Origin: an uncultured Eubacterium sp.
GTDB taxonomy: Bacteria; Bacillota; Clostridia; Lachnospirales; Lachnospiraceae
Direction: 5' to 3'
Length of the DNA: 49,449 nucleotides
Assembly: GCA_947089855.1 (NCBI GenBank)
Contig: CAMUML010000034.1
Location: 1 to 49,449 of the forward strand
How positions within the stretch are numbered: position 1 is the first letter of the stretch; the number at the start of each line of letters is the position of its first letter. The translations under genes and the position numbers were made by a program. Positions 32,683 through 42,564 of the stretch are shown here, piece by piece. Below the pieces are notes generated by a model. It ran no database searches and was not told the DNA's origin. It was given only the letters and a program-made list of their open reading frames with translations.

Positions 32683-34716
32683 ATGAGAAAAGCAGATGTG
32701 GGCGTTGCATTATATCTTTTGGCAGCGATTATATTCTTTATTATACCAATCCCAAATCAATTATTGGATGTGATGCTGGCATTAAATTTGTCCATTGCAT
32801 TAGTTGTGCTATTTAACTGCTTGTTTGTGCAGGAAGTCCTGGATATGTCGTTTTTCCCAACTTTACTGCTTTTTACGACGATTTTTAGGATTTCTTTGAA
32901 CGTATCGTCGACCAGGCTGATTTTGTCGACTGGGGATCCGGGCAACGTGGTACAGACGTTTGGCGCTTTCGTGGGCGGCAATGATTTAGTAATTGGTACG
33001 ATTGTCTTTATTATCCTGGTAATTATCCAGTTTGTCGTAATCAATAAAGGTTCCGAACGTGTGTCGGAAGTAACGGCGCGTTTTACGCTGGATGCGATGC
33101 CTGGTAAACAGATGGCGATCGATGCGGATTTAAATACAGGTGCGATTGACGACCGGGAAGCAAAGATCCGGCGTGAGAAGATCCAGCAGGAGTCCTCGTT
33201 CTTCGGTTCTATGGACGGTGCTACGAAGTACGTAAAGGGGGATGCGTCGGCAGGCCTTTTGATCACATTCGTCAATTTAATAGGCGGTACCGTTATGGGC
33301 ATGATGCGCGAAAATTTGGAAGCGCTGGATGCACTGCAAAAGTATGGCGTCTTAACGATCGGCGACGGCCTTGTTTCACAGATGCCTTCTTTGATGATCT
33401 CGCTTGCAACTGGTATCCTTGTAACCAAAGCATCCAAAGAGGCCGACATCAGCGATATTCTCGTATCGCAGCTGTTCGGTATCCCAAAAGTGCTTTATCT
33501 GGTAGGCGCTACGCTGATTTTTTTGGGGCTTGTAACGCCGTTAAATGCATTTTTGTTTTCCGCGTTTGGCTTGATGTATATTATTGTTGGCAGGGGAATG
33601 AATAAGACAATGGCAGTGGAGGCAATTGAGGAAGAAACAACGCAGGCTGAAGAAGAAGCAGAGGAAATCCGAAAGCCCGAAAATGTTGTCTCTTTGCTGC
33701 AGGTTGACCCGATTGAGCTGGAATTTGGCTATGGTATTATCCCGCTTGCAGACGTAAACCAGGGCGGCGACCTATTGGACCGTGTGGTTATGATCAGGCG
33801 GCAGATTGCATTGGAGCTTGGTACTGTTGTACCGATCATCCGCCTGCGCGACAATATCCAGCTAAATCCGAACCAGTATATCATTAAGATCAAAGGGATA
33901 CAGATTACGGAAGGCGAGATTTTATTTGACCATTATATGGCGATGAACCCTGGGTATGTAGAAGAGGAGATTACAGGCATCCCGACCTTTGAGCCGTCGT
34001 TCCACTTACCGGCGATCTGGATTACGGAAAGCCAGAGGGAGCGTGCAGAGAGCCTGGGCTATACGGTTGTAGACCCGCCATCCATTATTGCTACGCATTT
34101 AACAGAAGTGATCCGCAGCCATATCGCAGAACTGCTGACAAGGCAGGATGTACAGAACCTGATAGACAATGTAAAAGAAAACAATCCGGTGCTGGTCGAC
34201 GATTTGGTGCCAAAGCTGCTTGGCATAGGCGAAATCCAAAAAGTATTACAAAACCTGCTGTCGGAAGGGATTTCTATCCGCGATTTGCTGACAATATTTG
34301 AAACGCTTGCCGACCATGCTACAACGTCCAGGGATACGGATGTATTGACGGAATATACAAGGCAGGCATTAAAGAGGGCGATTTCAAACCGTTACTTTAT
34401 GCCGAATGAAGCGACCAGTGTGGTAACATTGGATCCAAATGTAGAACAGGAAATCATGTCTTCGGTAAAACAGACCGAACAGGGGGCATACCTGACCATC
34501 GACCCAGAGCGGACAAAGCTGATCATGTCTTCGGTTGAGGCTGAGATTTCCAAATTGGAAAACCTTGGGAAAAACCCGATCATTGTCACTTCGCCGATTG
34601 TACGTATGTACTTTAAGAAGATGACAGAAGAATATTTTAAAGATCTTATTGTAGTATCTTATAATGAAATTGATTCGAATGTAGAATTACAGTCAGTTGG
34701 GATGGTGACAGCATAA
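32683..34716 (+). CDS. flhA: Flagellar export gate protein FlhA
   Basis: The protein has 677 aa from ATG 32683; GTG 32668 is in frame but crowds the ribosome site. A gap of about 200 bp before it is A-rich without a gene. FlhA forms the cytoplasmic nonameric ring that docks chaperone-substrate complexes and couples ion flow to export. The N-terminal half has about eight membrane helices with the FHIPEP signature (ERVSEVTARFTLDAMPGKQM, AIDADLNTGAIDD). The C-terminal cytoplasmic domain begins near residue 330 and includes VVPIIRLRDNIQLNPNQYII and IRDLLTIFETLADHA. flhF starts immediately at the stop. Confidence 0.98.
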   Translation: MRKADVGVALYLLAAIIFFIIPIPNQLLDVMLALNLSIALVVLFNCLFVQEVLDMSFFPTLLLFTTIFRISLNVSSTRLILSTGDPGNVVQTFGAFVGGNDLVIGTIVFIILVIIQFVVINKGSERVSEVTARFTLDAMPGKQMAIDADLNTGAIDDREAKIRREKIQQESSFFGSMDGATKYVKGDASAGLLITFVNLIGGTVMGMMRENLEALDALQKYGVLTIGDGLVSQMPSLMISLATGILVTKASKEADISDILVSQLFGIPKVLYLVGATLIFLGLVTPLNAFLFSAFGLMYIIVGRGMNKTMAVEAIEEETTQAEEEAEEIRKPENVVSLLQVDPIELEFGYGIIPLADVNQGGDLLDRVVMIRRQIALELGTVVPIIRLRDNIQLNPNQYIIKIKGIQITEGEILFDHYMAMNPGYVEEEITGIPTFEPSFHLPAIWITESQRERAESLGYTVVDPPSIIATHLTEVIRSHIAELLTRQDVQNLIDNVKENNPVLVDDLVPKLLGIGEIQKVLQNLLSEGISIRDLLTIFETLADHATTSRDTDVLTEYTRQALKRAISNRYFMPNEATSVVTLDPNVEQEIMSSVKQTEQGAYLTIDPERTKLIMSSVEAEISKLENLGKNPIIVTSPIVRMYFKKMTEEYFKDLIVVSYNEIDSNVELQSVGMVTA

Positions 34717-36288
34717 ATGATAATCAATAAATTTCAGGGCAAGACGGAGAGTGAGGCAGTCGAAAAGGCCAAAAAAGAAATGGGGCCGGATGTTGTAATT
34801 ATGAGTGTCAAAACTTTAAAGCCAAAAGGCGTGTTCCGTGCGTTCCGAGGCATTGTATATGAAGTGACAGCTGCCCTGGAAGAAAACGAGGCAGACAAAT
34901 CCAGCCAGACGGCAAAGGCGGATGCGCCGGGTGCGATGAAGCAGCCTGAGAGCATTAGCCTGGCTGCAGATGAGCGGATACAGATCCCGTTTGCGCCGCC
35001 ACAGCCGTCGCCTGGCCAGCCTCCCAGCGCGTTGGCGCAGCTGCAGCGGGCGGCTGGCCAGGGTGCGCCGGCAGCCGGGCAGGCGGTATCTGCCCAGCAT
35101 CCAGCAGGCAGCATGCAAAAGGAAGCCGTCCGCCAGGAAGGGCCTGGCCTACAGGCAGTGCCAAATACCAGCCCTGTCCCGCAGGGCGCGCCCGCAGCGG
35201 CTGGCAGCATAGGACGGCAATCTGGCAGCTATGGTATGCAGGGGGCTGGAAATGGGCAGGATTCCAGCAGGTACCAGCCTGTAGCGGATACCCCGGCACG
35301 CTACAGTATGCAAACGGCAGGCCCCCAAATATCATCCGCCAGTACAGTGCCGCCTGGCCCCGTACCATCCAGCCCTATGGCCCCGTCCAGTTCGATCGAA
35401 GAGCGTCTGGACAGCCTCCAGTCCCTCCTGGAAGACCGCATTTCTGCAGAAAAGCAAAGCCAGGAGGACGGCCTTTCAGACGGTCAGGCGCAGGAAGGGT
35501 TCTCATTTGTGAAAATGCTCTATCAGACATTGCTCGACAATGAAGTGCATGAAAAATATGCCAATCAGATTTTAGATGAGCTGGAAAAAATTTCCAGTAA
35601 AGGCAATAACATAGATTATATATTATCGCATATTTACCAAAAGCTGATATTAAAATTTGGCCAGCCAAAGCCGATCGATTTCCGGAAGTCCAGGCTCAAG
35701 GTAGCGTTTTTTATTGGGCCTACCGGTGTTGGCAAGACTACTACGATCGCAAAAATTGCTTCGCGCTACAAAGTCGACGAAGGGAAAAAAGTGGCGTTTT
35801 TAACGGCGGATACCTACCGTATCGCAGCAGCCGAGCAGCTGCGTACCTATGCGAATATTTTGGATATGCCGCTTACGATCGTATATTCTTCAGAGGAATT
35901 AAAAGATGCCGTTGACAGTTTCAAAGATTGTGACCTTATCCTTGTGGATACGGCAGGATTTTCACATAAAAATGCTGCGCAGTGCGAGGACGTAAAGAAT
36001 ATGCTTGGGGCTATTACCGGGAAATACGATACAGAAGTTTATCTGGTCTTAAGTGCAACTACAAAATACCGTGATCTGCAGGAAATATGTAATACGTACC
36101 GGGCTTTTGCAGATTATAAGCTGGTTTTCACCAAGCTGGACGAAACCTCATGTTACGGTAACTTGTTAAATATCCATTTATATTCAGGTGCAAGCTTGTC
36201 TTATGCAACCTATGGGCAGAATGTGCCAGATGACATCGAGGTGTTTGATACACAAAAGATTGTGAAAAAATTACTTGGAGGGGATTAA
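34717..36288 (+). CDS. flhF: SRP-type GTPase FlhF
   Basis: The protein has 523 aa, longer than Bacillus FlhF (366) because of a Pro/Gln/Ala/Ser-rich stretch of about 160 residues (70-230) in the basic/linker domain. FlhF determines where flagella are built. The N-terminus has KFQGKTESEAVEKAKKEMGP. The NG domain has P-loop GPTGVGKTT starting at Gly334, ADTYRIAAAEQLRTYANILD, the DTAGF switch motif and VFTKLDETSCYGN. flhG follows after 3 nt and is its regulatory partner. Confidence 0.96.
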   Translation: MIINKFQGKTESEAVEKAKKEMGPDVVIMSVKTLKPKGVFRAFRGIVYEVTAALEENEADKSSQTAKADAPGAMKQPESISLAADERIQIPFAPPQPSPGQPPSALAQLQRAAGQGAPAAGQAVSAQHPAGSMQKEAVRQEGPGLQAVPNTSPVPQGAPAAAGSIGRQSGSYGMQGAGNGQDSSRYQPVADTPARYSMQTAGPQISSASTVPPGPVPSSPMAPSSSIEERLDSLQSLLEDRISAEKQSQEDGLSDGQAQEGFSFVKMLYQTLLDNEVHEKYANQILDELEKISSKGNNIDYILSHIYQKLILKFGQPKPIDFRKSRLKVAFFIGPTGVGKTTTIAKIASRYKVDEGKKVAFLTADTYRIAAAEQLRTYANILDMPLTIVYSSEELKDAVDSFKDCDLILVDTAGFSHKNAAQCEDVKNMLGAITGKYDTEVYLVLSATTKYRDLQEICNTYRAFADYKLVFTKLDETSCYGNLLNIHLYSGASLSYATYGQNVPDDIEVFDTQKIVKKLLGGD

Positions 36289-36291
36289 GTT

Positions 36292-37161
36292 ATGGATCAG
36301 GCAGAACAACTGAGGAACGTATTAAGGGCCAAGAATGTCCGTCCTGTATCCAACGCAAGAGTTATCACAATAACCAGCGGGAAAGGCGGAGTTGGAAAAT
36401 CCAATACGGCGGTAAACCTGGCCGTACAATTACGGAAACTGGGAAAAAAAGTAATAATTTTTGATGCGGATATGGGCCTTGCCAATGTGGAAGTCATGTT
36501 TGGCGCAATTCCGAAATATAATTTAAGTGATATGATCTATCATGGCAAACAGATAAAAGAAATTATCACCGAAGGCCCTATGGAGATTGGGTTTATTTCC
36601 GGCGGAAATGGCATTACCGGGATGAATAACCTGTCCAGGAGCCAGCTTACCAGGCTGGTCAACAACCTGGTGGAGCTGGACGAAATGGCGGATATTATCC
36701 TGATCGACACAGGGGCAGGGATTGCGAATAACGTTATGGAATTTGTAATGGCAAGCCCGGAAGTGCTGCTGGTCATTACGCCTGAGCCAAGTTCCCTGAC
36801 AGACTCCTATTCTTTGATCAAAGCATTGTACGGCAACCCAGGGTTTGTCCGCCATAGTACAACGATTGAAGTGGTTGTAAACCGCACAATTTCGCCAGAC
36901 GACGGCCAGATTGTATACGATAAGCTTAGTTCCGTTATATCCAAGTTTCTGCAGGGGGATGTACACTTCTTTGGTACGGTCCCGCAGGATGTGCTTTTGG
37001 AGAAATCAGTACGCGCGCAGCGGATCATATCGTTGACAACCCCAAATGCACGTTCCTCAAAAGCATTTGAACGGCTTGCAAAAAGGCTTGTGGATGGGGA
37101 AACAGACGTAGAACCGCAGAAACAAGGGATCCGGCAGCTTTTGTTCAATTTTTTCAGATAA
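36292..37161 (+). CDS. flhG: MinD-like ATPase FlhG (YlxH/FleN)
   Basis: The protein has 289 aa. FlhG limits flagellar number by stimulating the FlhF GTPase. An N-terminal stretch (MDQAEQLRNVLR) matches the FlhF-activating DQAxxLR motif. The deviant Walker A is SGKGGVGKSN (29-38), then KVIIFDADMGLANVEVMFG and LIDTGAGI. A C-terminal amphipathic end (GIRQLLFNFFR) could be the membrane-targeting helix. Confidence 0.95.
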   Translation: MDQAEQLRNVLRAKNVRPVSNARVITITSGKGGVGKSNTAVNLAVQLRKLGKKVIIFDADMGLANVEVMFGAIPKYNLSDMIYHGKQIKEIITEGPMEIGFISGGNGITGMNNLSRSQLTRLVNNLVELDEMADIILIDTGAGIANNVMEFVMASPEVLLVITPEPSSLTDSYSLIKALYGNPGFVRHSTTIEVVVNRTISPDDGQIVYDKLSSVISKFLQGDVHFFGTVPQDVLLEKSVRAQRIISLTTPNARSSKAFERLAKRLVDGETDVEPQKQGIRQLLFNFFR

Positions 37162-37176
37162 CGCAAGGGGTGAAGG

Positions 37177-37917
37177 ATGATTTCTAATATTATTCAGGCA
37201 GGCAACAAGGTAGATTTATGCATGGTGCAGCAGATCGAGCAGGAACGTAAGACGGGCGTGCGTGCGCATATTTACAAAAGCCAGGTGACCAACCTTTTTG
37301 AAGACGGGGGGCTGGAGCTTTCCATGCCGATGGAGTCAGGCAAGCTGGTGCTGCTGCCAATCGGAACACGCTTTGAATTTGTATTTTATGCCGCTGACGG
37401 GCTGTACCAAAGTGTCGGGCTAGTAGAGGAACGCTATAAGTCGAATAATATGTATATGCTGCGCGTAAGCTTAAAAAGCCCGCTTTGTAAATTCCAGCGC
37501 CGTGAGTACAGCCGGATGTCCTGCGCCATAAATATGGCATATTATGGGATTACCCAGCAGCAGGCATTGAAAACCCCACAGGATGAGTGTATCCAGCTTA
37601 TCCAGCAGCCGGAGGTCGAAAGCACGCGCAGGGAAGGTGAAATCGTAGATATTAGCGGCGGCGGCGTCCGGTTTATGACGGATGCTGAAAATAAAAATGA
37701 TGGCTATATCCTGATCGGGCTGCGGTTAGGCAGCGGCGGGCAGGAAAAAACATATTACATACCAGCTCATATCCTGACGTCGGCAATCGTGCCAGGCAGC
37801 CCAGGGCGTTTTGAAAACAGGGCGGAGTTTATTATTAAAGACCGTTTTGTCAGGGAAGAGATTATGAGGTTTATTTTTGACGAGGAACGCAGGAACAAAA
37901 GCAGCCGTCCAGTCTAA
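37177..37917 (+). CDS. PilZ-domain c-di-GMP effector (YcgR/DgrA type)
   Basis: The protein has 246 aa. The N-terminal ~100 residues form a YcgR-like beta domain (VDLCMVQQIEQERKTGVRAH, PIGTRFEFVFYAADGLY). The PilZ domain follows, with the RxxxR motif at Arg109-Arg113 (RREYSRMSC) and DxSxxG at Asp158-Gly163 (VDISGGGVRF), the residues that clamp a c-di-GMP dimer, so binding is likely. Proteins of this type act as a brake or clutch on the motor. Its position between flhG and cheB ties it to flagellar output; in Bacillus the homologue is encoded outside the operon. Confidence 0.9.
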   Translation: MISNIIQAGNKVDLCMVQQIEQERKTGVRAHIYKSQVTNLFEDGGLELSMPMESGKLVLLPIGTRFEFVFYAADGLYQSVGLVEERYKSNNMYMLRVSLKSPLCKFQRREYSRMSCAINMAYYGITQQQALKTPQDECIQLIQQPEVESTRREGEIVDISGGGVRFMTDAENKNDGYILIGLRLGSGGQEKTYYIPAHILTSAIVPGSPGRFENRAEFIIKDRFVREEIMRFIFDEERRNKSSRPV

Positions 37918-37975
37918 ATAGGCCGGATGGCCGCAACCAGAAAAAAGCAGGTGCAATAGGGACAGGGATGAGAAT

Positions 37976-39157
37976 ATGAAAAAAAATATTTTGGTTGTAG
38001 ATGACTCTGCACTCATGAGAAGGGCCATTTGTGATATAGTGAATACAAGTAATGAGTATGAAGCGACAGATACATGCAGGGACGGGCTGGAAGCATATGA
38101 AAAAATTAAAAATAACAGCTATGATGCCGTGCTTTTGGATATTAATATGCCAAAGATGAATGGGCTGGAGCTTCTGCAAAAATTGCAAAAAGAGAATATT
38201 CGTACTACGGTAGTTGTAGTCAGCTCGCTGGCTACAGAAGATGCCGACATTACAATTCAGGCATTGGAATATGGTGCCATCGACTTTTTAACAAAGCCCC
38301 AGAATATCATCGAAGCCAAAGGGGAGCATTTCCGCCGGGAGCTGACGACGTTATTGTCTTCGATCCTGCCGCGGGCAAAGCAAAAGGCGCCTGGCCGTCC
38401 AGGGGCATTCCAGCGGCCGGCCGGAGGCAGTACGCTGGCAGCTGCGAAGGCGGCGGTCAGTACTACAGCAGCCGCGAGGACAGTCGTCAGCAACGCAGCT
38501 GCTGCCGCCAAAGCAGCTAGCGGGGCCACGCAGGCAACGGCCGCCCGTAAAGTGCCGCATAAGCAGGCAACGGGCAATAATCGGCTGGTTGCGATTGCTT
38601 CCTCTACCGGCGGGCCGAAGTCGCTCCAAAGCGTCATCCCATTTTTAGAAAAACGGATCGATGCACCGATTGTGCTTGTGCAGCATATGCCGTCAGGCTT
38701 TACCAAGTCTATGGCAGAACGGCTGAATGAATTAAGCAAGGTGGAAGTCCGGGAAGCAAAAGATAATGATATTTTGAAAAAAGGCTGTGTCTATGTGGCA
38801 CCAGGAGGGTTTCATCTTGAAATCGTGCCTTTGAAAAGCGGTGGGCATAAGATCCATCTTTCGGATGCGCCGCCAATCGGCGGCCTGCGTCCATGTGCGA
38901 ACATTATGTATAAATCGCTGAAAAAATCTACCTTTGATGAAATTGTCTGCGTAGTTTTGACAGGCATGGGCGCGGATGGCACGGAAGGGATTTCTGAATT
39001 AAACAAAGTAAAGCCGATCTATGTAATTGCGCAGGATGAACCAACCTGCGTCGTATATGGGATGCCGAAAGCAATTGCCGAGGCAGGGCTTGTAGATGAA
39101 GTAGTACCGCTTGCGAATGTTCCCAAACGAATACTGAATCAGGTGGGAGAGGGGTAA
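37976..39157 (+). CDS. cheB: Chemoreceptor glutamate methylesterase CheB
   Basis: The protein has 393 aa. The N-terminal receiver domain has acceptor Asp55 (AVLLDINMPKMNG) and the C-terminal methylesterase has catalytic Ser210 (IASSTGGPKSL), His237 (VLVQHMPSGFT) and an Asp in GMGADGTEG. CheB demethylates and deamidates receptors in adaptation. The linker (about 133-200) is alanine-rich and longer than usual. cheR, the matching methyltransferase gene, is not in the window. Confidence 0.97.
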   Translation: MKKNILVVDDSALMRRAICDIVNTSNEYEATDTCRDGLEAYEKIKNNSYDAVLLDINMPKMNGLELLQKLQKENIRTTVVVVSSLATEDADITIQALEYGAIDFLTKPQNIIEAKGEHFRRELTTLLSSILPRAKQKAPGRPGAFQRPAGGSTLAAAKAAVSTTAAARTVVSNAAAAAKAASGATQATAARKVPHKQATGNNRLVAIASSTGGPKSLQSVIPFLEKRIDAPIVLVQHMPSGFTKSMAERLNELSKVEVREAKDNDILKKGCVYVAPGGFHLEIVPLKSGGHKIHLSDAPPIGGLRPCANIMYKSLKKSTFDEIVCVVLTGMGADGTEGISELNKVKPIYVIAQDEPTCVVYGMPKAIAEAGLVDEVVPLANVPKRILNQVGEG

Positions 39158-39163
39158 AGTAAT

Positions 39164-41278
39164 ATGGATGTAAGCCAATATCTGGAAATTTTCATTGATG
39201 AGACAGCAGAGCATATCCAAAGCTTAAGCGACAATATTATGGCTTTGGAAAACGAGCCGGAGGACCATGACGTTATAAATGAGATCTTCCGGGCGGCCCA
39301 TTCGCTGAAAGGAATGGCAGGTACGATGGGCTTCAAGCGTATGCAGCATTTGACGCATGATATGGAAAATGTTTTCCAGGAAGTACGCAATGACAAGATT
39401 AAAGTCAATGGCGATATTATTGACGTGCTGTTCCAATGCCTGGATGCGATTGAAGGCTATTTAAATATTATAAAAGAAACTTCAGACGAAGGTACCAATG
39501 ACAACGAAGGCATTATCGCGTCCCTAAATGGGATCTTAAAAGGGAATGCCGGTGTAGAACAAAAAGAGGAAGCGAAGGAAGCGCCGCAGCAGGAGCCCGC
39601 ACAAGGGTCCGGCCATTCCAAAAAATACTTTGATATTGAATTGTCGGAAAAAGACCGTGAAGCGCTCAAAGCGGCAGAAGACAGCGGGAGGGTGCTTTTT
39701 GGGTTTACCGTCTATGTACAAAAAGAATGCCTGTTAAAAGCCGCACGTGCGTTTTTGGTGTTTAAGGCAATTGAAGAGTTTGGCGAAATTATTGTATACA
39801 GCCCAAGCTCGCAGGATATTGAAGATGAAAAGTTCGATCTGGATTTCAGCTTTTTTGCAGCAGCCGATAAAGAAGGTGTAGAAGAACTGATCCATGCGTC
39901 GAAAGGGGTATCGGAAATTGAGGATGTTGTCGGTGAACAGTTAAAATACGAAACGATCGTAGGCAAAGAAGCAGAAAAGAAAGAAGCGGAGCCGGAAAAA
40001 GCAGTACCTGCAGCAGCCGCGGATACTTCCGCAGCGGTACCGGCGCCGGTGGCCAAAGACAGCAAAGCGAAGGCACAGGGAGGGGCTGGTAAAGGAAAAG
40101 CAGCCAATAAGCCGGTTGCGAGCCGTACCGTGCGTGTCGATATAGAAAAACTGGATGCCCTGATGAACCAGGTCAGCGAACTTATTATTGCAAAGAACAG
40201 CCTTGTTTCGATCAGTGCCAGCGATGCCGGGGACGGAGCGCAAAGCCAGTCTTTCCGCGACCAGATAGAATACCTGGAACGGATTACGACCAGCCTGCAT
40301 GAATCGGTTATGAAAGCAAGGATGGTCCCGATTGAAAGCGTAGTTGCAAAATTCCCGCGTATGATCCGTGACTTGTCGCGTAAGCTGGATAAGAAAATGG
40401 AACTTTATATGACGGGGGAAGATACGGAGTTAGACCGGACCGTAGTAGACCAGATTGGCGACCCGCTGCAGCATTTGCTGCGTAATTCTGCAGATCATGG
40501 ACTGGAAAGCACCGAGGTACGTAAACAGCGGGGCAAGCCAGAAGTTGGTTCCATTAATTTGAAAGCATACCAGGAAGGCAATAATGTCGTAATCGAAGTC
40601 GGCGACGACGGGAACGGCATTGATACCGAAAACGTAAAACAAAAAGCGATCGAACGCGGACTGGTAACGCCGGAGCAGGCGGAGAACCTGACACAGAAGG
40701 AAATTATAGACTTTTTGTTTATGCCGAGCTTTTCTATGGCGAAAAAGATCACAGACGTATCCGGCAGGGGCGTAGGCCTTGATGTCGTAAAATCCAATAT
40801 CGAAACGCTTGGCGGCGATGTGGAAGTAAAAAGCAAGCTGGGCGAAGGTTCTACTTTTATTGTCCGCCTGCCGCTTACACTTGCAATTATCCAGGCATTG
40901 CTTGTACAGATCCATGACGAACTGTTTGCCATAGCATTGGCCTCTATTATTACGATAGAAGACGTTGCCGTATCCGATATTAAATATGTGCAGGCAGAAG
41001 AAGTGATCAACCTGCGCGGCAATGTTATCCCGTTAATCCGCCTAAACGAAGTGCTGGATATTGAACCGCCGGAAGAAGAACCGGAAAGCATGACCGTTGT
41101 AATTGTCAGCAAAGGCGAAAAACAGGCCGGCCTTGTAGTAGACAAGCTGTTGGGCCAGCAGGAGATCGTTATTAAGTCGCTTGGCAAGTTTATCAGCAAC
41201 AGCAAGATTATCAGCGGCGCGACGATTTTGGGCGATGGTGAAATTGCATTGATTTTGGATGTAAATACATTAATGTAA
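39164..41278 (+). CDS. cheA: Chemotaxis histidine kinase CheA
   Basis: The protein has 704 aa. Domains in order: P1 with phosphoacceptor His46 (FRAAHSLKGMAGTMGF), P2 (about 165-265, CheY/CheB docking), an Ala/Lys/Pro linker, P3 dimerisation (VRVDIEKLDALMNQVSELII), P4 kinase (N box LLRNSADHGLE, G1 DDGNGID, G2 GRGVGLDVVKSNIETLGG), and P5 (INLRGNVIPLIRLNEVLDIE), which couples to receptors with CheW. All catalytic motifs are present. Confidence 0.98.
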   Translation: MDVSQYLEIFIDETAEHIQSLSDNIMALENEPEDHDVINEIFRAAHSLKGMAGTMGFKRMQHLTHDMENVFQEVRNDKIKVNGDIIDVLFQCLDAIEGYLNIIKETSDEGTNDNEGIIASLNGILKGNAGVEQKEEAKEAPQQEPAQGSGHSKKYFDIELSEKDREALKAAEDSGRVLFGFTVYVQKECLLKAARAFLVFKAIEEFGEIIVYSPSSQDIEDEKFDLDFSFFAAADKEGVEELIHASKGVSEIEDVVGEQLKYETIVGKEAEKKEAEPEKAVPAAAADTSAAVPAPVAKDSKAKAQGGAGKGKAANKPVASRTVRVDIEKLDALMNQVSELIIAKNSLVSISASDAGDGAQSQSFRDQIEYLERITTSLHESVMKARMVPIESVVAKFPRMIRDLSRKLDKKMELYMTGEDTELDRTVVDQIGDPLQHLLRNSADHGLESTEVRKQRGKPEVGSINLKAYQEGNNVVIEVGDDGNGIDTENVKQKAIERGLVTPEQAENLTQKEIIDFLFMPSFSMAKKITDVSGRGVGLDVVKSNIETLGGDVEVKSKLGEGSTFIVRLPLTLAIIQALLVQIHDELFAIALASIITIEDVAVSDIKYVQAEEVINLRGNVIPLIRLNEVLDIEPPEEEPESMTVVIVSKGEKQAGLVVDKLLGQQEIVIKSLGKFISNSKIISGATILGDGEIALILDVNTLM

Positions 41279-41292
41279 CGGGGGTGCTGAAT

Positions 41293-41754
41293 ATGGATTA
41301 TATGGAAGTGGTGGAAGAGACAAAAAAGCAGTACATTGTTGTAAAGATTGGCAGCGAACAGTACGGCATTGATATTGGTTATATTGACAATATTGTAAGG
41401 ATGCAAAAGATCACCAGGGTGCCGACCTCACAGTATTATTTTAAAGGCGTCATCAACCTGCGCGGCGAAGTCATTCCGGTTATGAGCATCCGGCGTAAAA
41501 TGGGGCTTGCAGATGATGAATATACAAGTGCATCCAGGATTATCATCTTGAAATTTGAACAAAAAGATGCCCTTGGTATTGTAGTCGATGAAGTAAAGGA
41601 AGTTATTAACTTGGGCACGTCCAATATTGATAAAGTGTCACACAGTACTACAGAAGGAAAAGAAATGTTTATCAACGGCATTGGCAAAAACGGCGATGAA
41701 CTGGTATCATTGTTTGATATTAATTCAATTATTGACGAGCATGAGGCTGTTTAA
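41293..41754 (+). CDS. cheW: Chemotaxis coupling protein CheW
   Basis: The protein has 153 aa from ATG 41293, with GGGGGTG 6 nt upstream; GTG 41284 and ATG 41302 are alternatives. It is a single CheW domain that links receptors to CheA. Motifs are VVKIGSEQYGIDIGYIDNIV, GVINLRGEVIPVMSIRRKMG and LGIVVDEVKEVINL. The gap after it carries a hairpin. Confidence 0.97.
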   Translation: MDYMEVVEETKKQYIVVKIGSEQYGIDIGYIDNIVRMQKITRVPTSQYYFKGVINLRGEVIPVMSIRRKMGLADDEYTSASRIIILKFEQKDALGIVVDEVKEVINLGTSNIDKVSHSTTEGKEMFINGIGKNGDELVSLFDINSIIDEHEAV

Positions 41755-41787
41755 AAGTATTTGGCAGGCGTAGTGCGTTCTGGGCAG

Positions 41788-41825
41788 CCGCTGCAGGCTT
41801 GGCACATGGTGCAGGCTTGCAGCGG
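41788..41825 (+). other. Intercistronic hairpin before cheC
   Basis: Perfect 8-bp arms ccgctgca (41788-41795) and tgcagcgg (41818-41825) enclose a GC-rich loop with additional partial pairing. There is no T run, so it is not a classic terminator. It lies in the 146-nt gap between cheW and cheC. Confidence 0.5.
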
Positions 41826-41900
41826 AAACCGGCGCATGGGAAGCCCCACAGGGCAATGCGGATGAATGGATAAAAACAAATAGTTTGCAGGGAGAATGAA

Positions 41901-42521
41901 ATGGGGAAATTTACGTTTGACGAAATAAACAGTATGTATTTTGACGTATTAAGGGAAATCGGCAATATTGGTGCAGGGAACGCAACGACTTCTGTAGCCA
42001 CATTACTGAATCTGAAACTAAACATGCAGGTGCCAAATGTCAAATTAATTGCAGTACAGGAGCTAAATACCGCGATCGGTTCGGAAGAAGAAGAGATTGT
42101 AGGCGTATATTTGGGTGTGCATAATGGTATTGACGGCAGCCTGATGTTCCTTTTAAAGATGGATGCGGCACATTATCTGGTCAACCATCTTCTAGGCAGG
42201 GATCCAAACTATAAAGAACCGTTTGACGAGATGGACCTTTCTGCCATGAAAGAGATTGGGAATATTATTGCCAGCTCCTACCTTACGGCAATCGCCACAA
42301 TGACAAACCTGACGATTGAACCCTCTGTTCCATACATTTCTGTTGATATGGCGGGTGCAATCTTAAGCATTCCGGCAATCCAGTTTGGACAGTATGGGGA
42401 TAATGCGCTTTTAATAGAAACATCGTTTGAAGCCGAGGCCAGTCTGGAAGGTTATTTTATCCTTCTGCCGGAATTGGATTCCTATGACAAAATTTTGCAG
42501 TCGTTAGGAATTATACTTTAA
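41901..42521 (+). CDS. cheC: CheY-P phosphatase CheC
   Basis: The protein has 206 aa, the family length. Two phosphatase motifs are present, LREIGNIGAGNATTSVATLL and MKEIGNIIASSYLTAIATMT, each with the E-x2-N signature. CheC hydrolyses CheY-P weakly and does so better with CheD bound, which is encoded next. Confidence 0.97.
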   Translation: MGKFTFDEINSMYFDVLREIGNIGAGNATTSVATLLNLKLNMQVPNVKLIAVQELNTAIGSEEEEIVGVYLGVHNGIDGSLMFLLKMDAAHYLVNHLLGRDPNYKEPFDEMDLSAMKEIGNIIASSYLTAIATMTNLTIEPSVPYISVDMAGAILSIPAIQFGQYGDNALLIETSFEAEASLEGYFILLPELDSYDKILQSLGIIL

Positions 42522-42564
42522 TCGGTACAGGAAAAGGACGTTTGTAGAAAGTGGGAGTTTACAG

